Part shown: piece after piece, positions 39,601-47,048 of the stretch
Layout: each line of letters starts with the position of its first letter
Numbering within the stretch: position 1 is the first letter of the stretch
From: Metopolophium dirhodum
Lineage: Eukaryota; Arthropoda; Insecta; Hemiptera; Aphididae
DNA length: 64,000 nucleotides
Direction: 5' to 3'
Assembly: GCF_019925205.1 (NCBI RefSeq)
Contig: NC_083566.1
Location: forward strand, 496,001-560,000
Position numbers and translations under genes: made by a program
Notes under the pieces: model-generated
What the model was told of the DNA's origin: nothing
Seen by the model: only the letters and a program-made list of their open reading frames with translations
Databases searched by the model: none

Positions 39601-42600
39601 TATAATAATATTCATTACAACAAGACAACGACGAATGTAATCGGCGAGATAAAATCGGATAGGTACTAATCTTAGTCCGTGGTAATTTCCAATTTATAAG
39701 TTATCGGCATAATGGTCGACAAAAAACGATAACTAGTGAACTGGTGTGAAATCAGTAAAAATGACTAAAAATGTCGAAAAATGACTTACAAAGTAATAAA
39801 CACGAAAAAATGCAAAATGTATCAACTTCCAAGCCCTAGTAATATAATATAGTAAATATCAATTTATTTAGTTTGCTGTTGCAGCCGGTCGACGTCAATC
39901 GTGTCAAACGTGCCTATATACCTACGTTTTGCCAAGGCCGAGTACTAACGAGTTAAAAAATAAAAAGTTAATTAAATTTTAACTTTTTAACTTAACTAGT
40001 TACTTTTGGCTTTCATTAACTTGACTGTTAACTTACTAAATTTCTTTTTTAATTAACGTTAAATTAACGAATTAATTTTTCATTTTAAGAAGTAAGTTAA
40101 GTTAATTTATTTTGTTTTTAATTTTATTATATTTCACTATTTTAGTCTACTTCGTTTTCATATCAAAAAATATTTACTGTGATATCATTCGAATCTAACT
40201 TATATGGAAATACTGTATGAAGTATAAACACTATAATCTATAATTTAGTTTTGGGTCCGAAAAAAATTAAGTACGTCAGCGTTGTATAAACAATTAACTT
40301 TTTTTTAACTCAATAAAAAGTTAACAAAAAGTGTGTATTAACTTTTAATTTAACTAAGTTGTTGTTTTTGTAATTGTAAAATTAACTTTTAACTTTTAAC
40401 TTTTTTGTTATTGGTGCATATTAACTTAACTGAGTTAAAAAAACATTAACTTTCCCAGCCTTGCGTTTTGCACGTATTTTACGATGCAATTTTCCCGTGG
40501 TATAGGTACCTATACATAATATATGGATATATTATATACAAATACACGACACGTGTATATTATAATGCTCGTATTGTATTATAATTTATTATACACACTA
40601 TACCACATATTATGTTATCTACCAACCCGCCTATTAGTTTTACGCGCACGCGAACAAGAAAAATCGTTTAAACGTATTATAATAATATAATCATATTAGA
40701 TTGTCGTCGTAATGGTACCTAAAACGAAACAAAAAAATTAGCCTTTTTTGGTGCGAAAATATCGGATGGTTGCGATTGTAATAATATTGTGTTATTATAT
40801 TATAATATTATAATAAATTATAAATAATTTAATACACACACGCGCGTGCGATGTCACATTTACACGATATAATAATATTATACTATAATGTTGTGTCGAG
40901 ATGTATAATATATAATCGTGACCGCGAAACCACGTTTTCTATACCACAGTTAAACGACGGCTACCTTATAATGATATAACCTATACCTATACCTGCCGAA
41001 TACGCAATAAACCAACGCACACGTGTCCTATGGCTGGAAGATTGTTATTACTATTAATTAAAAATGTACGTCTAATATTAATATTGAACTGTTGTTGTAC
41101 GATATACGTGTTGTGTGTGTGACTTGTACAGTCAGTCATCATTTATTGCACGATTATATTATTATAATACCTATTATATTAATAATGCTGTTTTCAATAT
41201 TTTTTTTTTTTTTATGCAAATGTTATTAAATATTATGTCTATTATCTATGTTTTTGTGCTCTAGTTTATTGACAACAGACTTATATACATTATAACAATT
41301 GGACATGATATTAATACTAATATTTACATAATGGTGCTTCATAATATTCAGCCCTTATTATTTCAACCCTCGTGTTTGTTGGTGGAACCTCAGCGACAAT
41401 ATAGAATTTTATTTTTAAACGATTACCTATATTTTTTATTTCATAATTTGAAGCAGAATAATTTTCTAAAATGCAAAATCACAAACTCTTATGTGAGGTA
41501 ACAAAAAAAAAATTAGTACAATTTTAAATTTTCTGATGTTACTTCCACATCATATTTCAAGAACATTTTTATCCACGAAATTATGAAATTTAAAATGTAT
41601 TTCGAGTATACACTACATATAATTCATAAAATATAATATTCATATTATATATACTACCTTATTAAATATGTAATATGTATATTTGACTCGACTCCAGTGG
41701 TTTCGCCGACACGCTCGAGGGGTCATAATACATATATGAGACGTTCGAACCGCATATACGCATTCTATATTTACCAAAAGAAAATGTCAAAAAATTCAAC
41801 ACTTTTCGAAGTGATCAATATTATATGCATAATGCAGTGTCGGCCATAAAAATAATCTCCGTGTGTGTGTATAATATAATATTTATATATTTCAGTGTGT
41901 AGAGTATATAATATAGTTTATTATATTAATATGCATATTATATTATATAATATAGAAAAATTAACTGTACCTACGCAGTGGCGCCAAACTCGGAAATGTT
42001 TTGTGAAGCGAAATCTGAAATTTTTATTCCACCAACCACCCACCCACCCACCGCAACTTTAAGGCCTATATAATATGAGTTCGGCGCCACTGTCTGTATC
42101 TACGTAATGTATACATATTTATTTTCATGTTTTTTTTTTTTTTTTTGTCCCGTACATGTTGTGTGCGGTGGGTGGTGGCGTCAACGGATGGTCGCCACAG
42201 CTGTGAGACTCGGCCGGCCACCGTTGACCGTATCCAGATCGGCTGAAGGTAAAAATGTACTAGCTAATGCATTTAGCGCACGGATGCACGAATAGTTAGC
42301 GCACGCACACACACACGTTACACTTTCACACACACGTTACACTCTCTCTCACACACACACACACACACGCGCACACACACACACACAAACCGAATACACC
42401 CTCCTACCTACCGGGCAAATTGATCGACTAAAAGTATATCAGCTTCGAAAAACGAAATTTGTAACACGTAAGTGTCATAATATAAAATGCTTGTCGGAAG
42501 AAAACGGTTTTTCAACGTTTCCATAATATTGTTATATTATATTTTATAATGATGTCTTGCTTATAATCTTCGCCTTAAATACTATCTTATAATAATATAT

Positions 42601-42660
42601 ATAATAATATGTACTCTCTCGCTGTCTTTTTATGTCTCTCTCTCTCTATCTATCCCTCTT

Positions 42661-42699
<39 letters not shown>

Positions 42700-45600
42700 G
42701 TCTTACTCACTCTCTTTCTATCTTTAAAATTCACTTACTTTCTCACTTTTTCAAAACGTGTATCAGAATATTATAATTATGAGGCTGGGCGTTAATGAGT
42801 TTATGATGAGATGGATGATTTTTTTCGACGTGTTTAAGTTCTTTATTCAGAAGTGACATAATTATTGTTTTGCATTTCAAATAAAAATTATAGTTATATT
42901 TATAATTATATTATGTCTATTATTTACATGTGTTTAAATGTCTTAATTTCTTATGGTCATTGTTGCAAACTTGCAAGTAAACTTTTGAGTATATAACTTT
43001 TGTATTCTATATTCGATATATTTTGTGATATAATATAATGATTTTATAGAACTAAATGTAATATTGATATTTTTTGTTTGGCGAAGTTCAAATACAATAT
43101 TGAAACGATGAAAAATAAATTATAAAAATATAGACTTTTAACCGATACTGTCGATTTAAAAAAAAAGTTTCCTCTATAATAACAGATATTAAAAAGTTAC
43201 TCGACCAAAATATTTTTTTATTTTTTTATTCCAAATTAACTTATACCTAGGTATTATCACGAAATTATTATTGGAAAAATTAAAAGTTAATTTTAACGTT
43301 CAGCCTTACCCATATTCTATTCTATTCACACGCCTATATAAATGCAACGCTGTTTGTTTTCGAACACACGTTATTATATAACTAATCCTATTACTTTTAT
43401 AAGTATAAAATATCACCACATGCGCTTATGTATATTTAATTTATGTATGCGTGTACAAGTTTAAAACCATCAATAATTTTAAATAATTTGTTCAGACTTT
43501 GACGTAACTAAATAAACAAGGATTTTTAGGGGGGGGGGGGGTGGTGTAAGCCGTTAATATAAAAATTTTTTTTTTTATTATCATGGGGATTTGTTTGTGT
43601 CGATTGCTCAAAATTCACTATCATTTAGCCCCTATGCAGTGCCTCAATGACTAACAATATTTATGATAACCAATGTAAATCAAATTGCAAAAACTTGTAT
43701 GTTATATATAGGGTTTATCTATTTAAAAAAATTTCTCTTCAAGTGCTGTTATAGAATATGTTTAAAGTTATCATTTGCATGGATTCCGAAATCATTCACA
43801 CACCTGAGTAATCAAAACTGAAATTAACTATTTTAATCGTATAAAAATAGCACGGTCTCTACAATCAAATTGGTATAATATTATAATTTATAATCGTCCA
43901 ATATAGCAATATGATGATTTCATTTAAGTCTGTTCCGCAAACTATAACGATATTAGGTAGTTAGGCAGGTACTAGGTACTAGCCTTAGTTGGTAAATGGC
44001 TAAAGACGTTCAGACGTTTACTAATTGGATCTATTTAATATTTGATCATTTTAAGACTGAAATTACATCTAAAATTAAATTTATAATATAAAACACGCCA
44101 AAACCGAAACATAAATACGCGTCTATTGTTTTTTTAGTTTTAAATAAGATGTTCTAAAATAATTTTAAAAACAAATAAATTCATTGAAATATAATAACTG
44201 TATGTTTTGTTATAAATTATAATATATGAAAAAAAATCTCTACCTACATATTAATATATATTATATTATTATACATATATTCTAATCGTGTAATTTTGTA
44301 TTGCAATTATTTATTATAATTTTTTTGAAATTCGGCATTATTTGTAATCGTAGATACCAATATATATTTGATAAATACTTTGATATAATATTAAACATAT
44401 TTTTAGTTTAAACTAACTATGTGTTTTAAAAATATCTATGCATTTATTAGTTATTAGGTATATTATAATATATACTATCACAGTAATTTATTTTGCCGTA
44501 AATTGCTTGATGGAAACTTCCTTGATTACAATATGCACCGATAATCGCGTCATATTATTATTAATAAATTATCTATCAGGTATAGTACTCTGAAACTAAC
44601 AACACAAGTTATAATAATCGTATTAAAATAATTATATTAATATTATCATCGTTAGGCTACCGTTAAACGAATTTAACAATTCATAAATATACAATTTGTT
44701 GTCTTCAATTGAGAACATAATATTGTTATATAATTGAGTGGACTTCATTCCAATTATTAAACTATCCATTGAACGTTAGTGCATATAATGTATATTACAC
44801 ATACAAAAATTAAATTTTAAAAATATTGCTTGAATATCTTGGCTTAATTTATTAATAGTGACTTGTTATATTCCAAACATATTAATCTAGCAATTAATTA
44901 TACCTATATACCAATCAAATAAATGTTTCTTTTACTTTGAACCGATTTTTAAACAAATAATAATTAGTGAAACACATTTTATACATTCACATTGTTTTAT
45001 TAATTTTATTATACTCATAAATATAATATAAGCTATTTAGCTATAAAATATTGTTGTAAAAAGTCAATTGTATTTAAGACATTTATAGAATGTTATTATA
45101 AACTTAGGTGTTAATGGTAATTTGGATAAGAAATAATGATCCCGACAAAACATTCAGTATAGCCGTATAGGTTCACCTAAAATGATACGAGTTTGTAATA
45201 AACAATGAATTCGATTAAAAATTTTCCGAAGATATTTCAAAATTAACGAAAACAAATTTATTCAAGCATATACTACGAAACCATGGGTAAATTGTATACA
45301 AAAAAATTAATTACTTACGGTAAATTTGCATCCCGGTTAATAACTATTTATCATAATAGTTTAGGTATGAATTTTGCATGGATAATGTTTGATGAAATAT
45401 GCTTATATTTTTTTATGTATATTAGTATATTATATACAGGTATATTATGGGACATAGGTAGAGAGTATATTTTTTATTTAAATGTTGAAAGTTGAACTTT
45501 AAACTTTTTCTTTAGTTTCAGTATTTTTTATTAAATATAATGATATATAGTAACTTTTAGAAGATAAATATTTTTACAATTTAAAATATATTAAAAGTTT

Positions 45601-47048
45601 TCTTAATTTAATTATGTGTATATAATAATATAATAATATCATAGTGTACACTGTACATACTCATTTTTTGTATCTATTATAGCAATATAGCAGTACTACA
45701 ATTAGATTTATAATATAAAATATGTATGTAGATGATTCATTATTTACCAAAGTCAGCTATTGTATATACTTAGAATATAATTTGTACTATAAATATTGAA
45801 ATAAAAATTTTAATTAATTGTATTTGTTTAATAAAGCTTGTTGAAATAAAATTTATACCTAGGTCTTCAAAAACACATATTTTTTAAAATTATTCACTTA
45901 CTAAAAACAATATAATTTATTTGGAATTTTTAAATTGAATATATTTTATTGTAAAAAAAAAAACACTTCTAAAATTACTTAGGAATTATACAATTTTGGC
46001 GATCCCAAATAAAATGAAAATGATCAAATTGAATGTCAGATAATTTCGAGCGATAAAAAAAATTATGGACTATTATACTAAACCGACTATATAGGAAGTA
46101 CAACACACCCTTTATTGGCCTTTGCCCACCCCAAGGTGTTCATTGAATAACATTTTTATCATAAAAGGTACCTAGTAGAAGTGTGCTTTAGTATAATTTT
46201 AATTTAATTAGTTTATGTAGACATACTATTATTATTATTTCGTTATATTATTTTGTTATGTTGTGCATGCTGGTCGAATAGATTTATGTCACAAGTCTAT
46301 TTTTCTTCCATTCGAACACGTAGTTTTTGTGTCAACGTATCTGTATAATACGTACCTATAATGTGTCAGTGGCGTATATATAGGGTTTCGGAACGGGAGT
46401 GAGAGGGTGGTCACGAGGCGTATTAGTCCAGATTACTATACAGACTGCTCTGAGTCTTATGTTATATGAAACACGACGACGAGTTGCGAAAATAATCGCC
46501 ATGTATACTGTACACTCGATTGGGGCGGGACGATATATGATCGACCACCCGCGTAAATATACGCCACCGACAATAATATTGCGCGTCGATACAATTATGT
46601 ATTATTATAATATAACCGCATGCATCAAATAATAACATTTTATATTAAAAAAAACAATAATAGATTATTATTTTATTATTACTATCGTATACGACGAATA
46701 ATTTCAATTTGTTATAAATTATATTATAATATGCGTTGTCGTCATCGTCAGCGTTTGCAGCTGGCGTAAATTTCATAAAATGTATTTTTTTTTTTTTAAA
46801 TATTATGGTTTTAGTTTCGTCGTTGCGCTATCGTTATAATATTATCTCATCGGCGGGGTGGTCGGGCCCGCGAGACCTGGCCAACCCGCCGACGACCGAC
46901 CAACCGACCGATCGCGCGTAGTCTATAATGACGGCCGTGGCATTTTTTTGCAGTGATATCGAAATCCATAAGACAGTCCACGTCCAAAGACAGCGTTCGC
47001 AGCTCGCCGTGGCCTTTCAGAATCACCGAAAACCCGCTGACGGCATGA
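401..47048 (+). CDS. MESK2: NDRG-family (MESK2-like) alpha/beta-hydrolase-fold protein, 10 coding exons
   Basis: Spliced CDS: 401-600, 4699-4743, 5511-5710, 6372-6492, 23040-23181, 23320-23466, 24564-24854, 35361-35445, 42201-42248, 46954-47048. All junctions are GT-AG and the phases agree, giving 1374 nt (457 aa), a normal length for insect NDRG. Diagnostic NDRG stretches are VQGDRSRPPILTYHDLGLN (exon 3), FFNYSEM...HVNAPGQEEGA (exons 3-4), GLGVGAGGNILARFA (exon 5), LINVVSTPAGWIEY (exon 6) and SRLDPTKSSWMK (exon 7), followed by a basic Ser-rich tail. The nucleophile-elbow position is Gly rather than Ser, as is known for the NDRG family, so it is a non-enzymatic hydrolase fold. Family members are cytoplasmic and linked to differentiation, stress and Ras/MAPK signalling. 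The family call is firm; the paralogue name (fly MESK2, vertebrate NDRG1-4) is inferred. An upstream 5' exon is probable because a splice acceptor ends at 377. Confidence 0.93.
1351..2014. mobile_element. TTAA-flanked MITE (piggyBac-like), 664 bp
   Basis: Perfect 16-bp inverted ends TTAACGTAAGACACTC (1351-1366) and GAGTGTCTTACGTTAA (1999-2014), including the TTAA that piggyBac-type elements duplicate. The interior is AT-rich and non-coding. The superfamily is inferred from the TTAA. Confidence 0.7.
3110..3676. mobile_element. TTAA-flanked fold-back MITE, copy 1 (567 bp)
   Basis: Ends are TTAAGGGGCCTCGCTA and TAGTGAGGTCCCTTAA, near-perfect inverted repeats bounded by TTAA. Subterminal inverted blocks are also present (ATTCTAATTCCAACAATACG against the reverse complement of CGTATCGTTGGAATTAGAA), so the element can fold back on itself. 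No ORF. Related to the copy at 4112-4479. Confidence 0.72.
4112..4479. mobile_element. TTAA-flanked MITE, copy 2 (368 bp)
   Basis: Left end TTAAGGGGCCTTCCTA; right end TAGCGAGGTCCCTTAA. The first 100 bp align with copy 1 through 'GGGATCTATGTGTTAGT'. It is about 200 bp shorter, so an internal-deletion derivative of the same family. Confidence 0.68.
4699..4743 (+). CDS. MESK2: NDRG exon 2: 45-nt symmetric micro-exon
   Basis: A TTTTACAG acceptor and a GTGAGT donor frame 45 nt. In phase it reads KMPTSAISEEASLLR. Length divisible by three and identical entry and exit phase (2) mean it can be included or skipped without a frameshift. It also holds its own ATG at 4703, in frame, so it could instead serve as the first coding exon of a shorter isoform. 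Confidence 0.75.
5511..5710 (+). CDS. MESK2: NDRG exon 3: start of the hydrolase-like core
   Basis: It encodes an acidic lead-in followed by VYVDTDNGPVCVAVQGDRSR and PPILTYHDLGLN, the best-known NDRG signature (first beta strands of the fold). The acceptor is GATGTAG and the donor is GTAAGT; it exits in phase 1. Confidence 0.92.
6243..6285 (+). repeat. Purine-rich tandem repeat (about 10-12 bp unit)
   Basis: Units of the form GGAAGGACAG/GGGAAGACAG repeat about four times roughly 90 bp before the NDRG exon 4 acceptor. Confidence 0.6.
6372..6492 (+). CDS. MESK2: NDRG exon 4
   Basis: It reads YVTSFQTFFNYSEMRTLMSN then FCVYHVNAPGQEEGAAPLSDE, matching the NDRG segment between the first conserved strand and helix (usual form FQPFFNFEDM...HVDAPGQEEGA). 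The TTTTGCAG acceptor is preceded, about 90 bp upstream, by a purine-rich tandem repeat. The GTAAGT donor opens a 16.5-kb intron carrying two antisense genes. Confidence 0.92.
7607..7612 (-). terminator. Polyadenylation signal of secreted gene A
   Basis: AATAAA on the minus strand, about 74 nt after the stop codon. Confidence 0.5.
7686..9763 (-). CDS. Secreted TULIP-like protein A, 4 exons, nested antisense in NDRG intron 4
   Basis: Minus-strand exons in transcript order: 9667-9763, 9117-9400, 8584-9024, 7686-8135. GT-AG borders and phases 1, 0, 0 agree, for 1272 nt (423 aa). It begins MKFFGSVFVFAVSVAAINA, a clear signal peptide, followed by two Cys and an NQT sequon. Exon 2 has a helical segment leading to NAKIQGLGKAILNEV; exon 3 continues with alternating hydrophobic strands; exon 4 ends in helices (RIPKVLENSLQTFID). 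A lead helix, then the x-x-G-L motif, then amphipathic strands, resembles the lipid-binding TULIP fold (JHBP, group-7 allergen). That comparison is from memory and is an inference. No enzyme motif is seen. The start is set by the signal peptide and a TATA/initiator upstream; AATAAA lies at 7607-7612. A paralogue of the genes at 16448 and 49512. Confidence 0.85.
9782..9820 (-). promoter_or_regulatory. Core promoter of secreted gene A
   Basis: On the minus strand a TATA-like TTAAATAC (9813-9820) lies about 30 bp upstream of TCAGT (9782-9786), the arthropod initiator consensus. This implies a 5' UTR of roughly 20 nt before the ATG at 9763. Confidence 0.5.
11512..11612 (+). repeat. Dispersed repeat, copy 2
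   Basis: Direct copy of 13-108, ending TTACACCCTGTATTAT, which resembles the terminus of a TA-flanked element. The AT-rich 250 bp before it may belong to the same element. Confidence 0.7.
14337..14412 (-). mobile_element. Possible truncated, inverted copy of the 5S-derived SINE
   Basis: AGCCATTAGCT and GGTTGGTTGGGTTGAAACGG resemble the reverse complement of the tail of the element at 15240-15480. Short and diverged. Confidence 0.3.
15240..15480 (+). mobile_element. 5S-rRNA-derived SINE (SINE3-like)
   Basis: The head holds TCTTGGATGGGTGACCAAAC, which matches the internal control region (box C) of 5S rRNA ('TTGGATGGGTGACCGCCTGGGAA'). Upstream is a perfect 11-bp hairpin GTACACTCAAA...TTTGAGTGTAC. 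The tail contains CAACCAACCG motifs and A-rich runs. Boundaries are approximate. Confidence 0.6.
15440..16130 (+). repeat. Unclassified repeat family X, copy 1
   Basis: It shares long blocks with 19800-21065, for example TTTTTAAATCTAAGATTTTA with AATGTAATACAAG, and AGAAAGTCAAATTAAATTTT. It ends with the block 'TACCATCCATTATACTGTGA ... AGCAACATCCACTTGTCC', which marks the family 3' end. Confidence 0.65.
16389..16394 (-). terminator. Polyadenylation signal of secreted gene B
   Basis: AATAAA on the minus strand, about 55 nt past the TAA stop. Confidence 0.5.
16448..19138 (-). CDS. Secreted TULIP-like protein B, 4 exons, nested antisense in NDRG intron 4
   Basis: Exons in transcript order: 19078-19138, 18655-18968, 17648-17898, 16448-17039; phases 1, 0, 2; 1218 nt (405 aa). 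The signal peptide MKFVIVLTAVLALATAA is followed by an Asn-rich acidic linker (six consecutive Asn), a helix (SIANSFDAIVNVIRQYKND), then the pattern TDVQVKGLNNLKSQNITMKW and GIFHLDIIEPKYKGETML. That order (helix, short proline linker, strand, G-L turn, strand) is what group-7 allergen and JHBP-type TULIP proteins show, so lipid-carrier relatedness is inferred; function is unknown. Potential N-glycosylation sites are NIT, NHT and NES. It shares the first two intron phases with genes A and C. AATAAA at 16389-16394 follows the stop. Expression site (hemolymph, gut or saliva) cannot be read from sequence. Confidence 0.86.
19170..19200 (-). promoter_or_regulatory. Core promoter of secreted gene B
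   Basis: Minus-strand TATATAAAAG (19191-19200) lies 30 bp upstream of a TCAAC initiator (A at 19170), a textbook TATA/Inr spacing. The 5' UTR would be about 32 nt. Confidence 0.65.
19800..21065 (+). repeat. Unclassified repeat family X, copy 2 (longest)
   Basis: About 1.26 kb. Near the 3' end it carries a 7-bp stem with a TTTT loop (CTGAGCGTTTTCGCTCAG), a near-palindrome AATGATATCATATCA, and the terminal block 'GCAAAGCGACATCCACTTAC'. No ORF. Immediately followed by the hAT MITE at 21087. Confidence 0.65.
21087..21919. mobile_element. hAT-type non-autonomous element with perfect 8-bp TSD
   Basis: The target duplication ATGTCAAT is exact at 21079-21086 and 21920-21927. Ends are CAGTGATGTAGTCG and, read inwards from the right, CAGTGGTGTAGTGG. 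833 bp, no transposase ORF. It contains a G-rich/C-rich hairpin (GGGGGGGCTTTGCCCCCC). Confidence 0.85.
23040..23181 (+). CDS. MESK2: NDRG exon 5: pseudo-nucleophile elbow
   Basis: It encodes DYVFPSTDELANQLDHVLRY then FGLQSIVGLGVGAGGNILAR. The GLGVGAG motif sits where active alpha/beta hydrolases carry G-x-S-x-G; the Ser is Gly here. It exits in phase 0 into a 138-bp intron, by far the shortest of the gene. Confidence 0.93.
23320..23466 (+). CDS. MESK2: NDRG exon 6
   Basis: VEALCLINVVSTPAGWIEYG...YLMWHHFGK corresponds to the family's 'LVLINV...GWMDWA...HLFGKEE' region. It is 49 codons, phase 0 on both sides, with a TATTGCAG acceptor and a GTTAGT-like donor. Confidence 0.92.
24564..24854 (+). 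CDS. MESK2: NDRG exon 7: cap region and C-terminal core strands
   Basis: 97 codons, phase 0 on both sides, strongly GC-rich. They include VYREYFEHSVHPGNLAAFID, a Y-x-RR-T/D-L-x-I cap motif, then LQMPIINVCGALSPHQEDTV and LNSRLDPTKSSWMK, which match the NDRG strand and 'SKLDPTKTTLLKM' region. Confidence 0.93.
24939..25262. mobile_element. hAT-like MITE (CAGNGGTTCTCAAA ends)
   Basis: Left TTTGAATCAGAGGTTCTCAA and right TTGAGAACCACTGATTCAAA are inverted repeats; CAGTGGTTCTCAAA is a common hAT terminus. No matching direct duplication was found because the inverted match extends past the expected ends. It lies about 85 bp downstream of the NDRG exon 7 donor. Confidence 0.6.
28509..32635 (-). CDS. 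GMC-family FAD-dependent oxidoreductase (glucose dehydrogenase-like), 4 exons, nested antisense in NDRG intron 7
   Basis: Exons in transcript order: 32560-32635, 32261-32470, 31032-31265, 28509-29875; every junction is GT-AG in phase 1; 1887 nt (628 aa), typical for insect GMC enzymes. MKVLFYFHVLCQAVNVLTS is a signal peptide, so the product is probably secreted. The Rossmann FAD motif is DFIVVGGGVAG (exons 2-3); GMC signature 1 is GWPRGRLLGGTASLSG then SMYSRGHRDVYDGW; signature 2 is GVIGSAHLLMLSGIGPAEDL. The C-terminal domain holds NHHAGTCKMG with the catalytic His, then FPTQPNCNPIAPVVMVAEKA. Known GMC enzymes have His or Asn where this protein appears to have Ile, so catalysis may be altered. 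Family reaction: oxidation of a sugar or alcohol at FAD with transfer to quinone or oxygen; the substrate is unknown. Exon 4 is strikingly GC-rich. Confidence 0.92.
32666..32734 (-). other. Putative leader with a short upstream reading frame, GMC gene
   Basis: A TCAGT initiator-like site (32732-32736, minus) lies about 100 nt upstream of the GMC start codon. Between them is one ATG followed by about 22 codons and TGA, out of frame with the main start. There is no strong TATA box. The transcription start is inferred only. Confidence 0.3.
34642..34685 (+). repeat. 9-bp tandem repeat (GCATATACC)
   Basis: Four exact units plus a partial one in NDRG intron 7. Confidence 0.85.
34721..35070. mobile_element. 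Fold-back element, about 350 bp
   Basis: Long imperfect inverted arms: TTCCCAAACGGCTCCTGCC (left) against the reverse complement of GGTGCCGTTTGGGAA (right), with outer arms CCCAAATGACTCCC and GTGGCTAAATGGGCT also pairing. Ends are approximate and there is no clear TSD. Confidence 0.5.
35361..35445 (+). CDS. MESK2: NDRG exon 8: last hydrolase-fold helix
   Basis: VSDCSMVLEEVPQKMCEALR then LFLQGLGY matches the family's closing 'ADCGG...P.KLAEAFKYFVQGMGY' segment. The acceptor is CATATAG and the donor is GTAAGC; it exits in phase 1. After this exon only the variable tail remains. Confidence 0.92.
39281..39838. mobile_element. hAT-like MITE with 18-bp perfect TIR
   Basis: TAGGGCTTGGAAGTTGAT at 39281-39298 and its exact reverse complement at 39821-39838. 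Flanks ATAATATA and GTAATATA match 7 of 8 bases, fitting an 8-bp TSD. The interior repeats AAAATGACCTAAAAA-like segments; no ORF. Confidence 0.75.
39933..40463. mobile_element. hAT-type MITE with perfect 8-bp TSD, rich in TTAACTT
   Basis: TSD CGTTTTGC at 39925-39932 and 40464-40471. Ends are CAAGGCCGAG and, inverted, CAAGGCTGGG. The interior is built from repeated 'TTAACTTTTAACT'-like words. A fragment of the same family lies at about 51465-51575. Confidence 0.85.
41976..42092. mobile_element. Tiny hAT-like MITE, 117 bp
   Basis: Ends CAGTGGCGCCAAACTC and GAGTTCGGCGCCACTG are inverted repeats. Flanks CTGTACCTACG and CTGTATCTACG are near-identical direct repeats. It contains CCACCCACCCACCCACCG. 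Confidence 0.65.
42201..42248 (+). CDS. MESK2: NDRG exon 9: 48-nt symmetric tail exon
   Basis: In frame it gives AVRLGRPPLTVSRSAE, entering and leaving in phase 1, so it is skippable without changing frame. Its Arg/Ser-rich content resembles the variable NDRG C-terminal tail. If its donor at 42249 is not used, reading continues for a further 15 residues to a stop ending at 42292. Support is splice sites, phase and composition only. Confidence 0.65.
42249..46953 (+). other. NDRG intron 9 (4.7 kb)
   Basis: No gene is supported. Microsatellites lie near the donor: (AC)n at about 42301-42388 and (TC)n at 42663-42697. There is a 13-G run at 43529-43541 and a short GC-rich patch at about 46850-46950 beside the last exon. 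Confidence 0.65.
42301..42697 (+). repeat. (AC)n and (TC)n microsatellites
   Basis: (AC)n, with interruptions, at about 42301-42388 and (TC)n at 42663-42697, both just downstream of NDRG exon 9. Confidence 0.85.
46954..47048 (+). CDS. MESK2: NDRG exon 10: terminal coding exon
   Basis: After TTTTTTTGCAG the phase-1 frame reads VISKSIRQSTSKDSVRSSPW then PFRITENPLTA and TGA at 47046-47048. The Ser/Thr/Arg-rich tail resembles the phosphorylated C-terminal tail of NDRG proteins. It joins in frame whether or not exon 9 is included. A candidate AATAAA lies at 47273-47278. Confidence 0.82.

Larger units (their letters stand above)
35446..42200 (+). other. NDRG intron 8 (6.8 kb)
   Basis: No gene is seen. 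It contains two well-defined MITEs (39281-39838 and 39933-40463) and a 117-bp hAT-like MITE (41976-42092) about 110 bp before exon 9. The interval 35446-39280 is AT-rich without recognisable features. Confidence 0.7.

Noticed and set aside
45283..45495. 70-aa plus-strand reading frame with two hydrophobic stretches
   Set aside because: Composition is typical of AT-rich intron; no homologue recognised.
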